From assembly GCA_023055425.1 (NCBI GenBank), contig JALGPY010000005.1:1761501-1825500 (forward strand): a stretch of DNA of 64,000 nt, written 5' to 3'. This document shows positions 1 through 14,491 of the stretch, one piece after another; position 1 is the stretch's first letter, and every line of letters starts with the position of its first letter. The notes below the pieces were generated by a model. It saw only the letters and a list, made by a program, of their open reading frames with translations. It was not told the origin of the DNA and ran no database searches. Source of the stretch: Linanthus parryae (taxonomy: Eukaryota; Streptophyta; Magnoliopsida; Ericales; Polemoniaceae). The translations under genes were made by a program, and so were the position numbers.

Positions 1-2
1 GC

Positions 3-361
3 TGCGGCATATCTCCTCAAGACATTGCACATGCCTTCACCAAATTTGTGCACCCTCAGGGTGGTGGATCTAGCCGGAAAAAAGGAGGCTCTGGTCTTGG
101 ACTTGCCATTTGCAAACGGTATTATTCCTTGCTTGCTTCAGATGTTTTTTCTTGTGGCGGCTTATTAAAACTTTTTGCCATTGTTTATGAATGATACAAT
201 TTTACTGGATTAGGTTTGTTAATCTGATGGGAGGTGACATTTGGATTGAAAGTGAGGGCTTGGAGAAGGGCACAAGAGTCACATTCTTAGCTAAGCTTGG
301 AATCTGTAACCCGGAAGATCCAACCGGTCAAAAGACCACACCTACGGGTGCTAGAGCTTAA
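3..361 (+). CDS. ERS1: Ethylene receptor, ERS1 type, C-terminal end (partial at window edge)
   Basis: This is the end of the histidine-kinase-like domain of an ER-membrane ethylene receptor, which represses ethylene signalling through CTR1 when no hormone is bound. Exon 3-118 reads [15 protein letters not shown] and then the ATP-binding G2 box [16 protein letters not shown] intron covers 119-213. Exon 214-361 begins [19 protein letters not shown] and runs through [10 protein letters not shown] to a TAA at 359-361. The protein stops about 15 residues after LGIC and no receiver domain follows in any frame. That favours the ERS1 class over ETR1, which carries a C-terminal receiver. The GAF region, the H box and the three membrane helices lie outside the window, so the subfamily call rests on the tail. 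The G-box glycines are intact and nothing suggests a broken gene. Confidence 0.88.
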
Positions 362-2184
362 TGAAGAAACGCTGCCCCTCAGTTGAGACTGCCCCTTGCA
401 TAAAACCTTCGGTGTCAGAGAAGTGTTTAGATTATTATAGGTCGATAAGATAGGATGCAATCTTGGTAACATTCCAGCAGTTGTCGAGACATAGTAGTAG
501 GAAGTAGAAAGTTGAACTCAGTTCAGTTGAAACTTGATGGGATCCTAAACTCAAAAGAATTGGGTCTCGCGGAATCTTATCTGATGCGTAAACAAAGATT
601 TGGTTTTGACAAAGTGGATGAGATATTCATATGTAGTTCGAATCCTAGTGGCATGATCTTTGCATTCGTCATCCAGAAACTTGCAGGTACGATGTGCATC
701 AGTAGCAGAGTTAATTGGAGTGAGGTATGGCAATATTGGAAGTATCTTTTTAAACCTAAATTACTCGTAGTCCATAGTGAGCAAAGGATAACTCAGTGGC
801 TCATTCTATTCAGTTTCCATTATAAAGGCACTCTCCCTCCAAAGCAACTGTTTGGTTTTGGGAGTTTCCTGCTAAATGAGGCCCCCAAAACCTGCTAATA
901 TGCTCTAAAAGAAATATATTAGAGAAATGATAGAATGAAAATATATTAGAGAGCGTCACTAGAGCGAATACAATATATAAATTAGGCGAAACCGGCCTTG
1001 TCCATCACAATACAATCTTGCACCCACATGGGCGCGCTTCCTATCCAGCTAGAACTAGAGCCCGCGCCTACGGCCTTTGTCGCTAATATATGAGCCACAC
1101 GGTTCACCACGAAATTCTAGTTTCCCCAAACTCATTTAACATGGACTTACAATCACTAATGATAGTACCTACGTGGTATCAATTCAGCCGCATCACTCTT
1201 CACTTGCACAAACCGTAGTTGTAAAATCCTGGCAAAACCTTCCCTTACCGCTAAGGCCAAAGCCCAAAGCCATAGTGACCGAAGTTGAAGCTTCAAGCGG
1301 CCCCGCCACTGAAGTCACCGTGTTGCCGTTTATTATGAAGTTATTTATGAGACTAGAGCTTCATATTCTAAAGAATGGAAAGAAAGTTCGACTTGACTGA
1401 GCGGTAGCAATGTTACTTGACATACTTGATAAGGAATTGGTTAGGTCATTTTACTTGAAATTTTCGTCTGACCTAGTTTCAATCAGGCTCGACAACTTGT
1501 GACTAAGACCAGTTGTTGGGAAAGTATAGATCGTTAGTAAAACCACATTTTATAATTTTGAGAGCGAGAAATATAAGTGAATTCAAGCTAAAAGCGCCAT
1601 AACGAGAATCGAAGGGCAGAACCCCTCCCAGACGTTTTAGGTTATCTAGGTTAGGCGGACACATTGTTAGGAAAATCGACACATAATCTCTCACGCGTCA
1701 TATCTTCACATGCACTACGAAAATCGACATGTAGCTCTCACATAGTATTGATGTTACTGACATGGTGTCAATATTATCATATTATTGGTCCCGCAATGTC
1801 AATAAATAAACAATGTTGCTGCACAACGTCGATTAAGCATGCGGTCTGTTGGTTGAGCCACCTGAGAATCCATAGACATGTAAGCTTGAATCATATGCAC
1901 ACATAGTTGGAACAAACACAGTCCCATTTTCTAATTTGCATAGAAGTTCCACTTCATGCAGCACTAGTATCAGCCTAAGAATGCAATCAAAGTGTACTGT
2001 AATTCATCAACCACAAAGGGAAGCAAATTATAACTTCAAACATTTTACCAAAATTAACCAGAAAGTTACTGAGTATAACTTCTAGATGTTCAAGTACATT
2101 TAAAACAAAATTGGGACAAAAAGAACTAGAATATCATAAGCATTAAGACACGCCCCAGTCTTCTGCAACCAAAAATTCCAGTTC
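362..2184. other. Receptor 3' flank and intergenic DNA
   Basis: This holds the presumed 3' UTR of the ethylene receptor and spacer before the RPL19 terminator side. A 128-codon open frame at 512-898 has no recognisable domain and no canonical start, so I do not call it a gene. A partial repeat at 1515-1663 is listed separately. The stretch from about 2040 resembles the region downstream of the second RPL19 gene (from about 37940), so it is probably RPL19 3' UTR. Confidence 0.5.
1515..1663. repeat. Partial copy of the element nested at 21559-22080
   Basis: The stretch around TTTTGAGAGCGAG, GCTGAAAGCG-like bases and CCCCTCCCAGA..TTTTAGGT matches the right-hand part of the insertion at 21559-22080 (about 21930-22075) in the same order and strand. 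The left half is absent, so this is a truncated dispersed copy. Confidence 0.6.

Positions 2185-5290
<3,106 letters not shown>

Positions 5291-5322
<32 letters not shown>
5291..5322. repeat. (CT)n microsatellite in RPL19-A 5' leader
   Basis: A perfect CT tract lies directly upstream of the start codon and is transcribed as (GA)n on the gene strand. Copy C has a shorter, interrupted CT tract at the same place. Confidence 0.9.
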
Positions 5323-5324
<2 letters not shown>

Positions 5325-5366
5325 AGCTCTACTGCGACTAGAGAGGAAGGAAGCTTCAGCGATGAC

Positions 5367-5483
5367 TAGGGTTTCATGAGGAGGGCTTTTCATTTGTTTA
5401 TTTGCTTTTACGGGCTTCAAGCTGTTCTTCAGGCCCACTACACTGATTTTGGCCCAATGACTCAATAGCTACTAATTTGGGCC
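5367..5483 (-). promoter_or_regulatory. RPL19-A promoter: telo-box and site II motifs
   Basis: Read on the gene strand, AAACCCTA (telo-box) lies at 5367-5374. TGGGCC motifs (site II type) lie at 5432-5437 and 5451-5456, with a further one in the other orientation at 5478-5483. This pairing is known from plant ribosomal-protein and other growth-linked promoters, where site II is bound by TCP factors. Copy C keeps the same arrangement at 41215-41301. Confidence 0.7.
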
Positions 5484-5852
5484 TTGGTTCTAATTCTTTT
5501 GGCTATTTTCTTTTAGCATCTTTGGGCTTTGACCTTCATTTTATTACAGTTTTTTTTTTTTTCCTTCTTTTGTAAAATGCAAATATTAGTCATTTCATGG
5601 TTATCTGGTAGTTGAAAAAAAAAAAAACCCAGACACTTTGGTTTGTTTTTCCTTAATATTTCCAGTTCACTTTAGGGATCACTTTCACCAACTATGAAAC
5701 ATTGTTGCATCGTAATTCTAACTTATTCACTGAATCAAAGTGAACCCTAAGTTCAATTAAAAAGATTAAAAAGAAACGGAGGTAGTGCTATATTTTATAA
5801 AGATAATCATCTTATGATTTACAATGTTCGAGAAACAGTGCACAACATCATA

Positions 5853-6110
5853 CCACTCCGTTTCTTCTCTTCCTTCCCCATTTGACTTTTTTACTCGTAG
5901 TTGTGTCACTTTGACCCGGAAATTTAGATGGAAAAAGGATATATTTTTTTGATAAATTTTCCATGGCATTGTAGAGTAACACTTATTCTACAACACCATG
6001 AAAGAATTGTCAAAAAATTGCTTCGTTTTGCTATCCAAATCACCGGGTCAAAATGACCCAGTGAATAGTGGTAAAAGTCAAAAGGGGAAGGAAGAGAAGA
6101 AACGGAGTGG
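5853..6110. mobile_element. Stowaway-like MITE, copy 1 (258 bp)
   Basis: Ends are CCACTCCGTTTCTTCTCTTC and its inverse, flanked by TA at 5851-5852 and 6111-6112. The whole element is nearly palindromic, folding about TTCTACAACACCATG. It shares inner landmarks with the copies at 20360, 21434 and 35499 (TTTGACTTTT, CACTTTGACCCGG, ATCCAAATCACCGGGTCAAA). A TA duplication and a CTCCGT-type end fit Tc1/mariner Stowaway elements. A lone AAGAAACGGAGGTAG at 5771-5785 looks like the end of another, deleted copy. Confidence 0.85.
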
Positions 6111-6112
6111 TA

Positions 6113-7640
6113 ATGAATATCATCTGTCTCGTCTGGGTCTACTCACTTTTTTTGGGTTGTTTCACCAAAATCTTCTCACTTACCCAATTTAGTAAGTTTG
6201 GAATTTAATTGACAATTTTTCCCTTAAAACATACTGTGGGAAGCCCAAAATAACTAAACTAACTCAAGCCAATTGGGAGTTTACAATGATGATTTGAGGC
6301 AAACAAAAAAAAAAGAGTCACAAGGAAAGTTGAACAAGGTGTGCAATAGCTTGTCATATCCAATTCAAAGATAAATTTGACATATTGCTTATGTCAACAC
6401 TATCATTCTCGAATTACAAAACAAATATAATTAAATAAATTTTGTTAAATTGAGCAGGCAAATAATGTTGGTTATATTTATCACTCTTGTATGCTAACTT
6501 CCTAAAACAACTGGCGAATACACATGACTTTATAAAATCGTAGGAACCTACAAACAATTCATCATTGTATGAAATGTGACAAAATTCAATTTTTGTAGGC
6601 AATTTACGTACATAATTTACTAATCGTAAACATAATATTTACTTATCTAAAATTTATTTTTCAAAATATTAAAGAGATCAATAATAATCGGAGCAGTTGA
6701 ACCTCAAATGACGTTCTATCTGGTTATCAAACATAAATATATTGTACAACCATCAAATAATTGCACTATCACTCCTAGAATGTCAATTATTAACACTTAA
6801 CTAATGGGATTGAAATCGAGTTTTCCTCACTCTTATCTCAACTTATTTATCAATACCGTGTTATTCTTCTGAATTCCACTATGCCATATGGCAGCTGGTA
6901 CTGAATACGAAGTATTTATAGAGCAGGCCCCAAAATTTCTAAAAGCTCTATTTTTACTCAATTTCTTACAAAGAATTGCTCCCAATCTAGAATATTTATC
7001 CAGTCTATAATGAGATAAAAAAAAGTTAATCACACACTTGCCCTTTTTTTTAGATATAGCATTTTAACCAATAGACATTTTTGGGGGCGTTGCAGGCTTT
7101 ATTAGGCTGTACTCCAACACTTCAACCTCTCTGTCAACCTCATGAGTCTCATTATGCACTTCATTTACATTGTTAGCATGGCTATACTTCTTAATGGCCA
7201 CCCATTTTAGTACTTCTACTTAAAGAGCACTAGGTCGCAAACCCTTACCACACTACATTTGAATTTTCTGTTACCTACCCCTCCTCATCTACGCCAGTGT
7301 CTACAGGAAGATGTGGAAACATATCAAAAGCTCCAAAACTTGTCCTTCTTTGTCTCGCCTACTCTTCGTTCATGCGTTGATACTCTCTGAGAAAGCTTTT
7401 GAGAAAAAATATGTTACTATTATGGACTTTGTCGCCAACTTTTGTGAATTGTCTGGGCAGAATGTTAACTTGCCTAATTTCACGGGCCCCATAAATGTAT
7501 TCGATATTTTTCTTGGTTAATGTCTTCGTGCTAGTCCATGACACTTTAGCCACTTAGGGTTGTGATACTTTGGGCCTAAGAAGTGTAATAGCGTACTTTA
7601 TTGCCCTTTTCGACGAGCTTCTCATATTGTAAGGAAGTAT
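6113..7640. other. AT-rich intergenic DNA
   Basis: No gene recognised. Bases 6176-6270 (TCACTTACCCAATTTAGTA..GAAGCCCAAAA) recur in diverged form at 9727-9830, so both are copies of a short dispersed repeat. A 69-codon frame at 7311-7520 has no recognisable features. Confidence 0.5.
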
Positions 7641-7649
7641 AAGTGTGTA

Positions 7650-8190
7650 GGATGCTCTAGAATGATCAATTGTAAATATCTTATCTAGGCTAGATAGTGA
7701 GGAAGGTTCTAGACCTTCGATCCTAGCCATTAAATTTGATAATCTCTAGATCCTTTCATTGGAGATGAACTTGTATAAAAGGGGATGATCTCTAATGGCA
7801 GGTCCATGTTTGCCTTATCCCATCGAAAAAGTATGTTGTCCCACCACTGAAGAAGAAGAAAAAGAAGATATGATTACTTTCATTTATGGGTTGATTTTGT
7901 AATACGAAAAACATGTCCACTAATTGGTGTTCGGACAACTTCTGGCCCATTCTGACCCTTTACTGCCAGATTTTCATGAATCGAAGACAAGAATGACAGG
8001 TGTGCAAGATGAATATTGGCAGTACGAGCTGATGTGAACAAAGTTTCCGATTCACTCGGCTCTGTGGTATTTAAAAGCTCGAGATGGTTATTTTGTGAAA
8101 ATCCATACAAACTTGTCCAATCGAACTATGCAACCCATCAATTTGTTGTAGAAAATTATTTGCAGTCAATAGTTTATACTTGGTGTACGA
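7650..8190. repeat. Dispersed repeat R1, copy 1
   Basis: It shares ordered blocks with 33690-34640: GGCTAGATAGT.GAGGAAGGTTCTAG, CTTATCCC.TCGAAAAAGT, AATTGGTGTTCG, CAGGTGTGCAAGA, GTTTCCGATTCAC.CGGCT and CTATGCAACCCATCA. Shorter matches around TCCCGTCGAAAAAGTC occur near 44725 and 48363. The blocks look like a decayed coding region, but no frame stays open and I do not recognise the protein. Confidence 0.6.
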
Positions 8191-8269
8191 TAAATACCCA
8201 AGGACGACACAAATACACCAACAAAGAGAAAGACTTCATTTGGTTTATCAACTCCATCCCGGCCCATAT

Positions 8270-9300
8270 TGTAATACCCCGACTAATCAGCAAGGGTAAA
8301 TAGTAATTTTAGAAGTTAAATGAGAATTTTAGTTGCAAAATAAAATTCGGATAATTATTTGAGTTTTAACCGTGTAGAAATTTTAGAAAAACATTTGATT
8401 AGTATTCAAGAAATAAAACATAATTATTTTTCAAATTTTAGTTAGTTTTAGTTTTTAACGCGCGTTCGACCACCGCGTAGAGTGACACTATTGCCACACC
8501 CAATCACCTAGAATACTAATGCTTCACCCACACCTTAGAGTTTCTCTTTGCTTCATCTTCCTCTTCAAGCAAAATTCCTTTGGGAATTTTCTCCAACCAC
8601 CCCGACCATCACCGCCCTCAATCACCGCCCCTATCACCATCATCCTTGCTTGGTCTCCAAGCCACCTCTGCTATAAAAGGGCATCTCCACCTCCCCTGCT
8701 CACCACGAGCAGCCACCACCATCACCAGCACTCCATCACCACCACAACCACCAAGCTTCTTCTCGGCAAAAACAAGAACCACCGTCACTTCCATAACTCT
8801 CTGCTCTCTCTCAGCTCTCTCTCCCTCATCTCTCTTTCTCTCTGTTCTGTGAAGACAGAAGCAGCAGCAACAAGGCAGTGGTGGAAGCAGTCGCACCCAC
8901 CACCGCACCCGCCATTGTTGCCGGCGGCAAACCCCACCAAAACTGAACCCACTTCTCTCTATCATTCTCTTCCTTTCTCAACCCTTATCTACTCTCTAGT
9001 GTGACCTCCTATGTTCAGAAACAGAGGCAAGAAGCCCAGAAATAGAAGTAGCAGAGCTCACCCCCGCCACCTCCGGTCTGCCATTGACGACCGGACAAGC
9101 TTTCCGGCCAAGCTCCCCAGCGCTACCCACCACCTCTAGACGTTCCAGTCAGCAGCTAGGAGCTCGAGGAGACCATCCAAGCCCTTAGACGGAGCCCAGG
9201 TCGTCCCAAACGCTGGAGACGATCCCCACCACCGGTGACTTCGTCGGCAATCTCAACCCACATCAAATCTTGACGATTTCCGGCCTTTTGTGGCCTAGGT
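8270..9300 (+). other. Possible promoter and leader, or LTR-like segment
   Basis: From TGTAATACCCCG (8270), a common start of plant gypsy LTRs, the sequence leads to TATAAAAGG at 8672-8680 and then a strongly CT/CACC-rich stretch. A 161-codon frame at 8519-9004 rich in His, Pro, Ser and Thr simply reflects that base composition. No matching 3' LTR end or target duplication was found. A solo LTR and an isolated promoter-leader are both possible. Confidence 0.3.
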
Positions 9301-9663
9301 ATGTCCTAAAACTCTCGATTGGTTGTTTTAGATAATCAAATACGAATCTTGCTTACTCAATCCGAGTTTAGATCGATGAAATTGAAGTATTGTTGAACGG
9401 GGGGTTAAAGTGTGTTTTTCAGAAAGTTTATAACATAATAAAGGGGGGGGGGTGTTTTGTATTTTGCAGGAACGTAAGGGTAGTTTGCCTTGCTAGAGAT
9501 GTTTGTGGGTGATTCAATTGTTGTTCGCATAAACTGATTATTTACATAAGAAACGCAGAATGAGATTTTGGGTTTAAATCATTTTCTAGCTACTATTTTA
9601 ATTAAATAAACTAGGGTTGGGTATTGAATAATTATAGGGTAATTGAATTATAATTTGTTTTAT

Positions 9664-9665
<2 letters not shown>

Positions 9666-9699
<34 letters not shown>
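9666..9699. repeat. (ATA)n microsatellite
   Basis: An uninterrupted ATA/TAA trinucleotide tract in AT-rich spacer. Confidence 0.9.
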
Positions 9700-9701
<2 letters not shown>

Positions 9702-10059
9702 TTGTTCAGATACTTCGATTTGTTTTCACTTACCCAATTTAGTATGTTTTGGAAGCTAATTGACCATTTTTTCGATTAATACATACAGTGCGAAGCCCAA
9801 AACAATTAAACGAACCCAACCCAATTTACCAAACTCACTAACCTAACCTAATGTACTAACTTAAAATAAACCTAGCACAAACAAAAAAAACTACTCTTAG
9901 GACATCTCAAATAGTCTATGCAAAATCTAGTGTTATGCAAAATATAAAGAATATGATGAAAACCTCCAATAGACAATGCATATGCTCATGGATGTTTCAA
10001 AACATGGATCATCCTTTCCATTAATAATTAGGAAGAAAGTAAAGGAGAAAACATAACCC

Positions 10060-11428
10060 ATATGGACTCAAGCTTGGCCCCAAACCAAAGTGAATTCTAC
10101 AGTGAGTTACAGAGAACGATTGAACGTCCAAGGAAGAGAAAAACCGAAGGATGTTTGCAGGAAAAGGAAGAAAGGCGATTCTTGAACAATTAACTCACAA
10201 ATTAGACGATGAAGAGGAGTGCGAGCAGGAGGAATTGAGGCAAAAGAAGAATAAATATGGGGAGATGAGCAAGGAAGAATCAATATGGGGAGAATCTATC
10301 TCGCGACGGATTTGAAGAGATTTATCCAATTCAAGAGAGAATACTCGAAGGTCATGTACCCAAAGATGCCTGCTAGAAAGAAGAGGAATATGCAAGGAAT
10401 AGAAGAGGAAATAAAGTGGACTCCAGAAAAGTTGGAAGAGATGATTGAATATGAGGAATCGGATGAAGACACTGGAGAAAAATACATGAGACAGAAACTT
10501 ATGCCGGCAAACATATTTCTGATGAGAGGTGAAGACGGTAAAATTCGCAAAGTCCATATTACAAAGGAAGAGTTCATCTGCAGAAAAAGCACAACAGGAG
10601 TCAAAATTTCTGAAATGGCTGAGGAGGCGGCCTACCATGCCCCCAAAGGCCCCATGAGAGGTATGTTGTGGAATTGTAAAGGGTTGGGACATACCTCTAC
10701 AATTCGCCAGTTAAAGTCTCTAATAAAACTTGATGACCTGCATTGGTTTTTCTTAGCTGAAACTAAAGTTCATTCAGAAAAATATAAAAAAATATATTGT
10801 AGGGTTGGGGTTCAAGCACATCCAGTGTGTTGAGCCTAGAGGTTTTGGCAGGTGGTTTGTGTTTTTCTTGGCAAGCAGAGGAAATGTATGAAGTCATTTT
10901 TACTAATGATGAAATTATTGTTGTGTTCATGTATGGAAAAGGTGATTTACTTCACTGGCTTCTTATATCCATCTATGCTCCTTGCTCTTCAGTTAAAAGA
11001 GAAATTGTGAGGAAGCAAGTGGGGTGCATTATAAACCGGTGTTCTATGCCCCATGTGGTGCTAGGGGATTTCAATGAAGTATGCCTTCAACAAGACAAGA
11101 AATGGGGTAGACTAGTGCAGCAAAAATATAAAAAAGGGCTTCATAACTGGATCTCAAATATGGGGCTGATTGACTTGGGTTTTGTTGGTGCTAAGTTTAC
11201 TTGGTCAAATGGCTGGTAACAAGGTAGAACAATTAGACAGAGATTGGATAGAGTCTTTACATATGCAGATTGGAGACTGACTTTTCCTAAAGCTACTGTG
11301 TTTCATAAAACCGCCTCTAACTCTGATCACAAACATGTGGTTCTGGATACTGATTATAAATCTGTCATTAGTAACATACCTTTTAGGTTTGCGAATATGT
11401 GAATTAGAGATAAATCTTGTAGAGATGT
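10060..11428 (+). mobile_element. Non-LTR retrotransposon (LINE) remnant, endonuclease part
   Basis: Conceptual translation gives the apurinic-endonuclease-like domain of a plant L1-type LINE. It opens MRGMLWNCKGLG near 10658, then has AETKVHSEKYKK, the catalytic-region motif VVLGDFNEV near 11055, GLIDLGFVGAKFTWSNG near 11165, and RLDRVFTYADWR and SDHK near 11240-11330. The frame shifts near 10825 and meets a TAA at 11217-11219 and a TGA near 11400. The sequence ends at FRFANM.IRDKSCRDV, exactly where an LTR begins at 11429. No reverse transcriptase follows. The upstream charged segment (from about 10060) is probably the first part of the same element. This copy is dead, and either a truncation or the LTR insertion removed its 3' half. 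Confidence 0.85.
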
Positions 11429-11686
11429 TGATGCGGGTAGCGCCGTATCCATATCATCTATTTATTTATCAAGTTATCTATTTAATTAATAATCCGGGCT
11501 TCGCCCGTTAGGTCTAGGGTTAGGGTATGGTTAGTCACCAGTTTATCTATTTAAGCAATGTAATATTTCACTATTCATCAATCAATAAGAATATCAATCC
11601 TCACTCTCGTCTAAATAATCATCTTCTCTCTCAATTTCTTCATCTAATCTATCAATTTCTTCATATCTCGATACTATCACGTATCA
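11429..11686 (+). mobile_element. LTR of a TGATRCGG...CGTATCA family
   Basis: It begins TGATGCGGGTAGC and ends CACGTATCA. It is followed directly by ATTGGTGCTTTCATTGAG, a sequence typical just inside plant gypsy LTRs. It is related along its length to the solo LTR at 13593-13883 (AGGGTTAGGGTATG, GTCTATTTAA, AATAAGAATAT, CT-rich end). No downstream partner LTR of the same length is present. Confidence 0.75.
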
Positions 11687-11707
11687 ATTGGTGCTTTCAT
11701 TGAGAAA

Positions 11708-12000
11708 ATGGCGGACATGGGTTATTCCCCTTGCGCCGTTCTCGGACTCAGTCAAGAAGACCGCGACGACATCTGCAGAACCATTAACAAAATCGTCAAT
11801 AAGATGACTGATATGCAGAAACGTTGGGCAGAAGAAGACGCCGCCCGAGCCGCGCATGACGCCGCGCTGCGTACATCATTCGCAAACATTGGAGAATTAC
11901 TGTGGCGGAACACACAATCGCCGCCGCCGTCACTGTCGCTAGAAGAAGAACAACAACAGCTTCAGCAAGAACAAGCGCAACAGTTGGAACTCTCTGCTGG
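11708..12000 (+). pseudogene. Gag-like N-terminal fragment of the LTR element
   Basis: The frame starts MADMGYSPCAVLG just inside the LTR and gives about 98 residues, with charged and Gln-rich stretches (EEEQQQLQQEQAQQ), as is usual for gag N-termini. After about 12000 the base composition changes to a G/T-rich stretch (GGGGGGCTGGGCTGGGC), so the coding region is cut off. No capsid core or zinc knuckle is present. Naming it gag rests mainly on its position after the LTR. Confidence 0.5.
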
Positions 12001-12990
12001 TCGTACACCGGGGGGCTGGGCTGGGCTTGGTTTGGGTTGTTTGCAAATCTGTTTTGGTAACTTTCTTGAGTTGCTTGGGGCACAAGTTAACTCTCTAGGT
12101 CTATATAAGACTATAAACGTGTAGAACGTGTCTAGGACCTGTGTGCGCGTGTGGCTTGTAATCGTGTATTCTCTCAAAATAAAATTCGGGTTTTCGGGTT
12201 CGTGGAAGTAGCTACTAGCTAGCATTCAAGCTAGTGAACCTTGTTAAATTCTTGCGTTCTTGATCTTTTTTTATTCATTATGTGTCCTTAATGAGAAAGA
12301 CCCCAAAAACATCATATATTTAGTTGTGTACAACTTTTAAGTATTACATATATTTCAATTTAGTCCTTGACATTTTTAAAAAGACCTTTTGATTTATATT
12401 TTTCCAAAGAAATTTTCCCACACAGTAGTTTCATTCCAAATTGCTCCTTTAACCCCGAGTCCATGTAACTTAGGATGGGGGAGGAGGGTGGTTGTCATGG
12501 GGTTCAACGTTTTGGAAAATTCGTGATGGATTTCAAAATTCGTAAGTGATTTTCCACATTTGAGTGGACAGCTGCTAATTTGTAAAGATTTCAAGACTAG
12601 AATCGTGAACTAAATCCGAGAAGAAATAAAAATGACGTTTTGCAGAAAAATGCTTCACTATCAAACGAAAAGGAGCATAGATATTTCAAAAATCTCATAA
12701 AACCCTAAAGTTATAGCTACTACTATAATACACTTGTCTCAATCTCAAATTATTCCAGCAGGAGCAGCATTTTTTCGTTCACAACACGAATCTAATGATA
12801 TAAATATCTCTGAGTGTTTGTACATTTGGCTCGATCATAAAACTAACTCATAGTGATCATGATCAGTAGTACTAACTCATACTGATCAGTAGTACTAACA
12901 ATTACTAGTAACAAACAACTACAAAGACTGGTTCATCGATCATAAGATAAAACTCTGTATTGTGCCGAGTGAACCTGTAGTCTGTACTAA
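12001..12990. other. LTR-like fragment and AT-rich spacer
   Basis: Bases 12090-12260 contain TCTATATAAG and end in ...CTTGTTAAATTCTTGCG, resembling the R/U5 end of a copia-type LTR, but no partner was found. The rest shows no gene. Confidence 0.35.
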
Positions 12991-13592
12991 CTAGAACTTC
13001 ACTTTAGAAACATGGCAGTTGGAGACGACGCCGCAAAAAGATCCCGAAACTTGAGTAGTATCTGCGAAGCCTGGATATGACGGCAATGTGATGATCTTTT
13101 CAGGGCTTGTTGGAGGCGGCGGCGGAGGAGGGAACCGGCAAAAATTGTTCATTCAGATCAAGAAGACGTTGTTGCCAGCTGCTGCCATCTGGTCTTCTTC
13201 TTATTCCTGATTGCGGAGCTTTGTTGCTACTGGGGATGAAATATCCCATGCTTTGCGCCCTATCAATCCAGCGCTTCCACGAAGAATGTGAACCATCTTT
13301 GCAATTTCCACTGCCGATGAGCAAACTAGACCCGTTGCTGAGGAGCCGGCGATCAGAAACCATATCCCTTGAATAGCATTCACGTCTTCGGCGTAGTAGC
13401 AATTCAGTGTGAAGGGTTTGGTGTTGATGGTCCCATTCATGGAAAGTTCAGTGAGGTAACGCCCTTCGATATATTCTCTTATCGATCTGTGAATATCCTG
13501 CATATTAGAACCATTCACAATCAGAATCAGCAGCTCAAGAAATCCAAAGGGCCTTTTCAAGAATCCCACAAAACCCCCAACATTACCCATTA

Positions 13593-13883
13593 TGATACGG
13601 GTCGCCCGTATCAATAATATCTATTCATTAGTTTATTAGCATTTTAATTATAATTGTTATTTATTATTTAATTAGGTCCATAGAGTAGGCACGTTAGGTT
13701 AGGGTTATGTTAGTCTATTTAAAGATATGTAATCTCCAGTATCAGTCAATAGATAAGAATATTGTATCTCTCGACTCTGAATCTCTCTCTAATCTCCTCT
13801 CAATTCTCTTCTCCTATTCAATTCGTCTCTTACTTTCTCCTAAATTTCCTTAATTTCTCTATCTTTGATACTTTTCCGTATCA
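13593..13883 (+). mobile_element. Solo LTR with CATTA target duplication (291 bp)
   Basis: It begins TGATACGG and ends CCGTATCA, so its tips are inverted repeats. CATTA occurs directly on both sides (13588-13592 and 13884-13888), the 5-bp duplication expected of LTR-element integration. No internal region remains, so it is the product of LTR-LTR recombination. It belongs to the same family as 11429-11686. Confidence 0.9.
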
Positions 13884-14256
13884 CATTAACCCTGAGAAAT
13901 TGAATACAATATACAAAAATGAAATTCAACTGGTGGAATATATCTGTGTGAATTCAGAGAGCAATATTCATAAGAACAGAGTACCTCCTAATCTGAAATT
14001 CAGTAGTATGAATCAGCATCAGCATTAGGGTTTAATTCAAGAAAACTACTCAGACCATTCACAAACCCACAAAACGAATCCAAGATGCCCAAGAACCAAT
14101 TACTAAAATGGAACAAAAAAAGATGAGAATTGGATTTACAGTTGATATGCACAGTTTTCTGAGAGGGTCAAACTTGTCGGCGACCCTGACCCAGATGAGT
14201 TTTCGGCAAGGCGGCGAAGATGGGTGGACGTCGGAGTTCTTTACACCGGTCTGGAC

Positions 14257-14276
14257 GGGGGGGGGGGGGGGGGGGG
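14257..14276. repeat. G20 homopolymer
   Basis: A run of 20 G on the + strand encodes the poly-Pro stretch of the minus-strand pseudogene. Its length is likely unstable and also open to sequencing error. Confidence 0.85.
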
Positions 14277-14444
14277 TCTTCAAGTAGACAACGACAAAGA
14301 AAGATACGGCAAGAACGAGGGCGCATAATGCAGAGCGCCGGAGGTGAGACTGAGATCGGCGCAGCGCCGGCGAGGCATTCTGAAGTGAGCCCATTTGGGA
14401 TTTCATCGGAGAGAGATATGGAGAGAATCGTAAACTGCAATTTC

Positions 14445-14446
<2 letters not shown>

Positions 14447-14489
<43 letters not shown>
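14447..14489. repeat. (GA)n microsatellite
   Basis: An AG dinucleotide tract upstream of the minus-strand first exon, in the position of its 5' leader. Confidence 0.9.

Positions 14490-14491
<2 letters not shown>

Larger units (their letters stand above)
13000..14406 (-). pseudogene. Unrecognised gene with membrane-anchor exon, interrupted by a solo LTR
   Basis: Read on the minus strand. A first exon begins near 14394 (MGSLQNASPALRRSQSHLRR), has one hydrophobic segment (ALCALVLAVSFFVVVYL) and a poly-Pro run coded by a 20-C homopolymer, then RKLIWVRVADKFDPL. Another open block (about 13210-13592) reads GNVGGFVGFLKRPFGFLELL and later LTELSMNGT, NCYYAEDVNAIQG and AGSSATGLVCSSAVEIAK, ending in a TAA. 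Just upstream of that block is a good acceptor (TTCAATTTCTCAG), now separated from it by the LTR at 13593-13883. I do not recognise the family. It could be a type II membrane protein. The homopolymer, the LTR and frame breaks near 13200 make an intact product unlikely. Confidence 0.4.

Noticed and set aside
512..898. 128-codon frame downstream of the ethylene receptor, considered as a receiver domain or separate gene
   Set aside because: It has no DD-D-K receiver pattern, no known domain and no proper ATG start.
8519..9004. 161-codon frame rich in His, Pro, Ser and Thr
   Set aside because: It follows directly from CACC/CT-rich base composition; overlapping frames on both strands are also open and no domain is visible.
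10195..10692. 165-codon minus-strand frame
   Set aside because: It is the shadow of the + strand LINE coding sequence.
11708..12124. 138-codon frame considered as an intact small gene
   Set aside because: It sits directly after an LTR and priming region, and its second half is a composition change; a truncated gag is the simpler reading.
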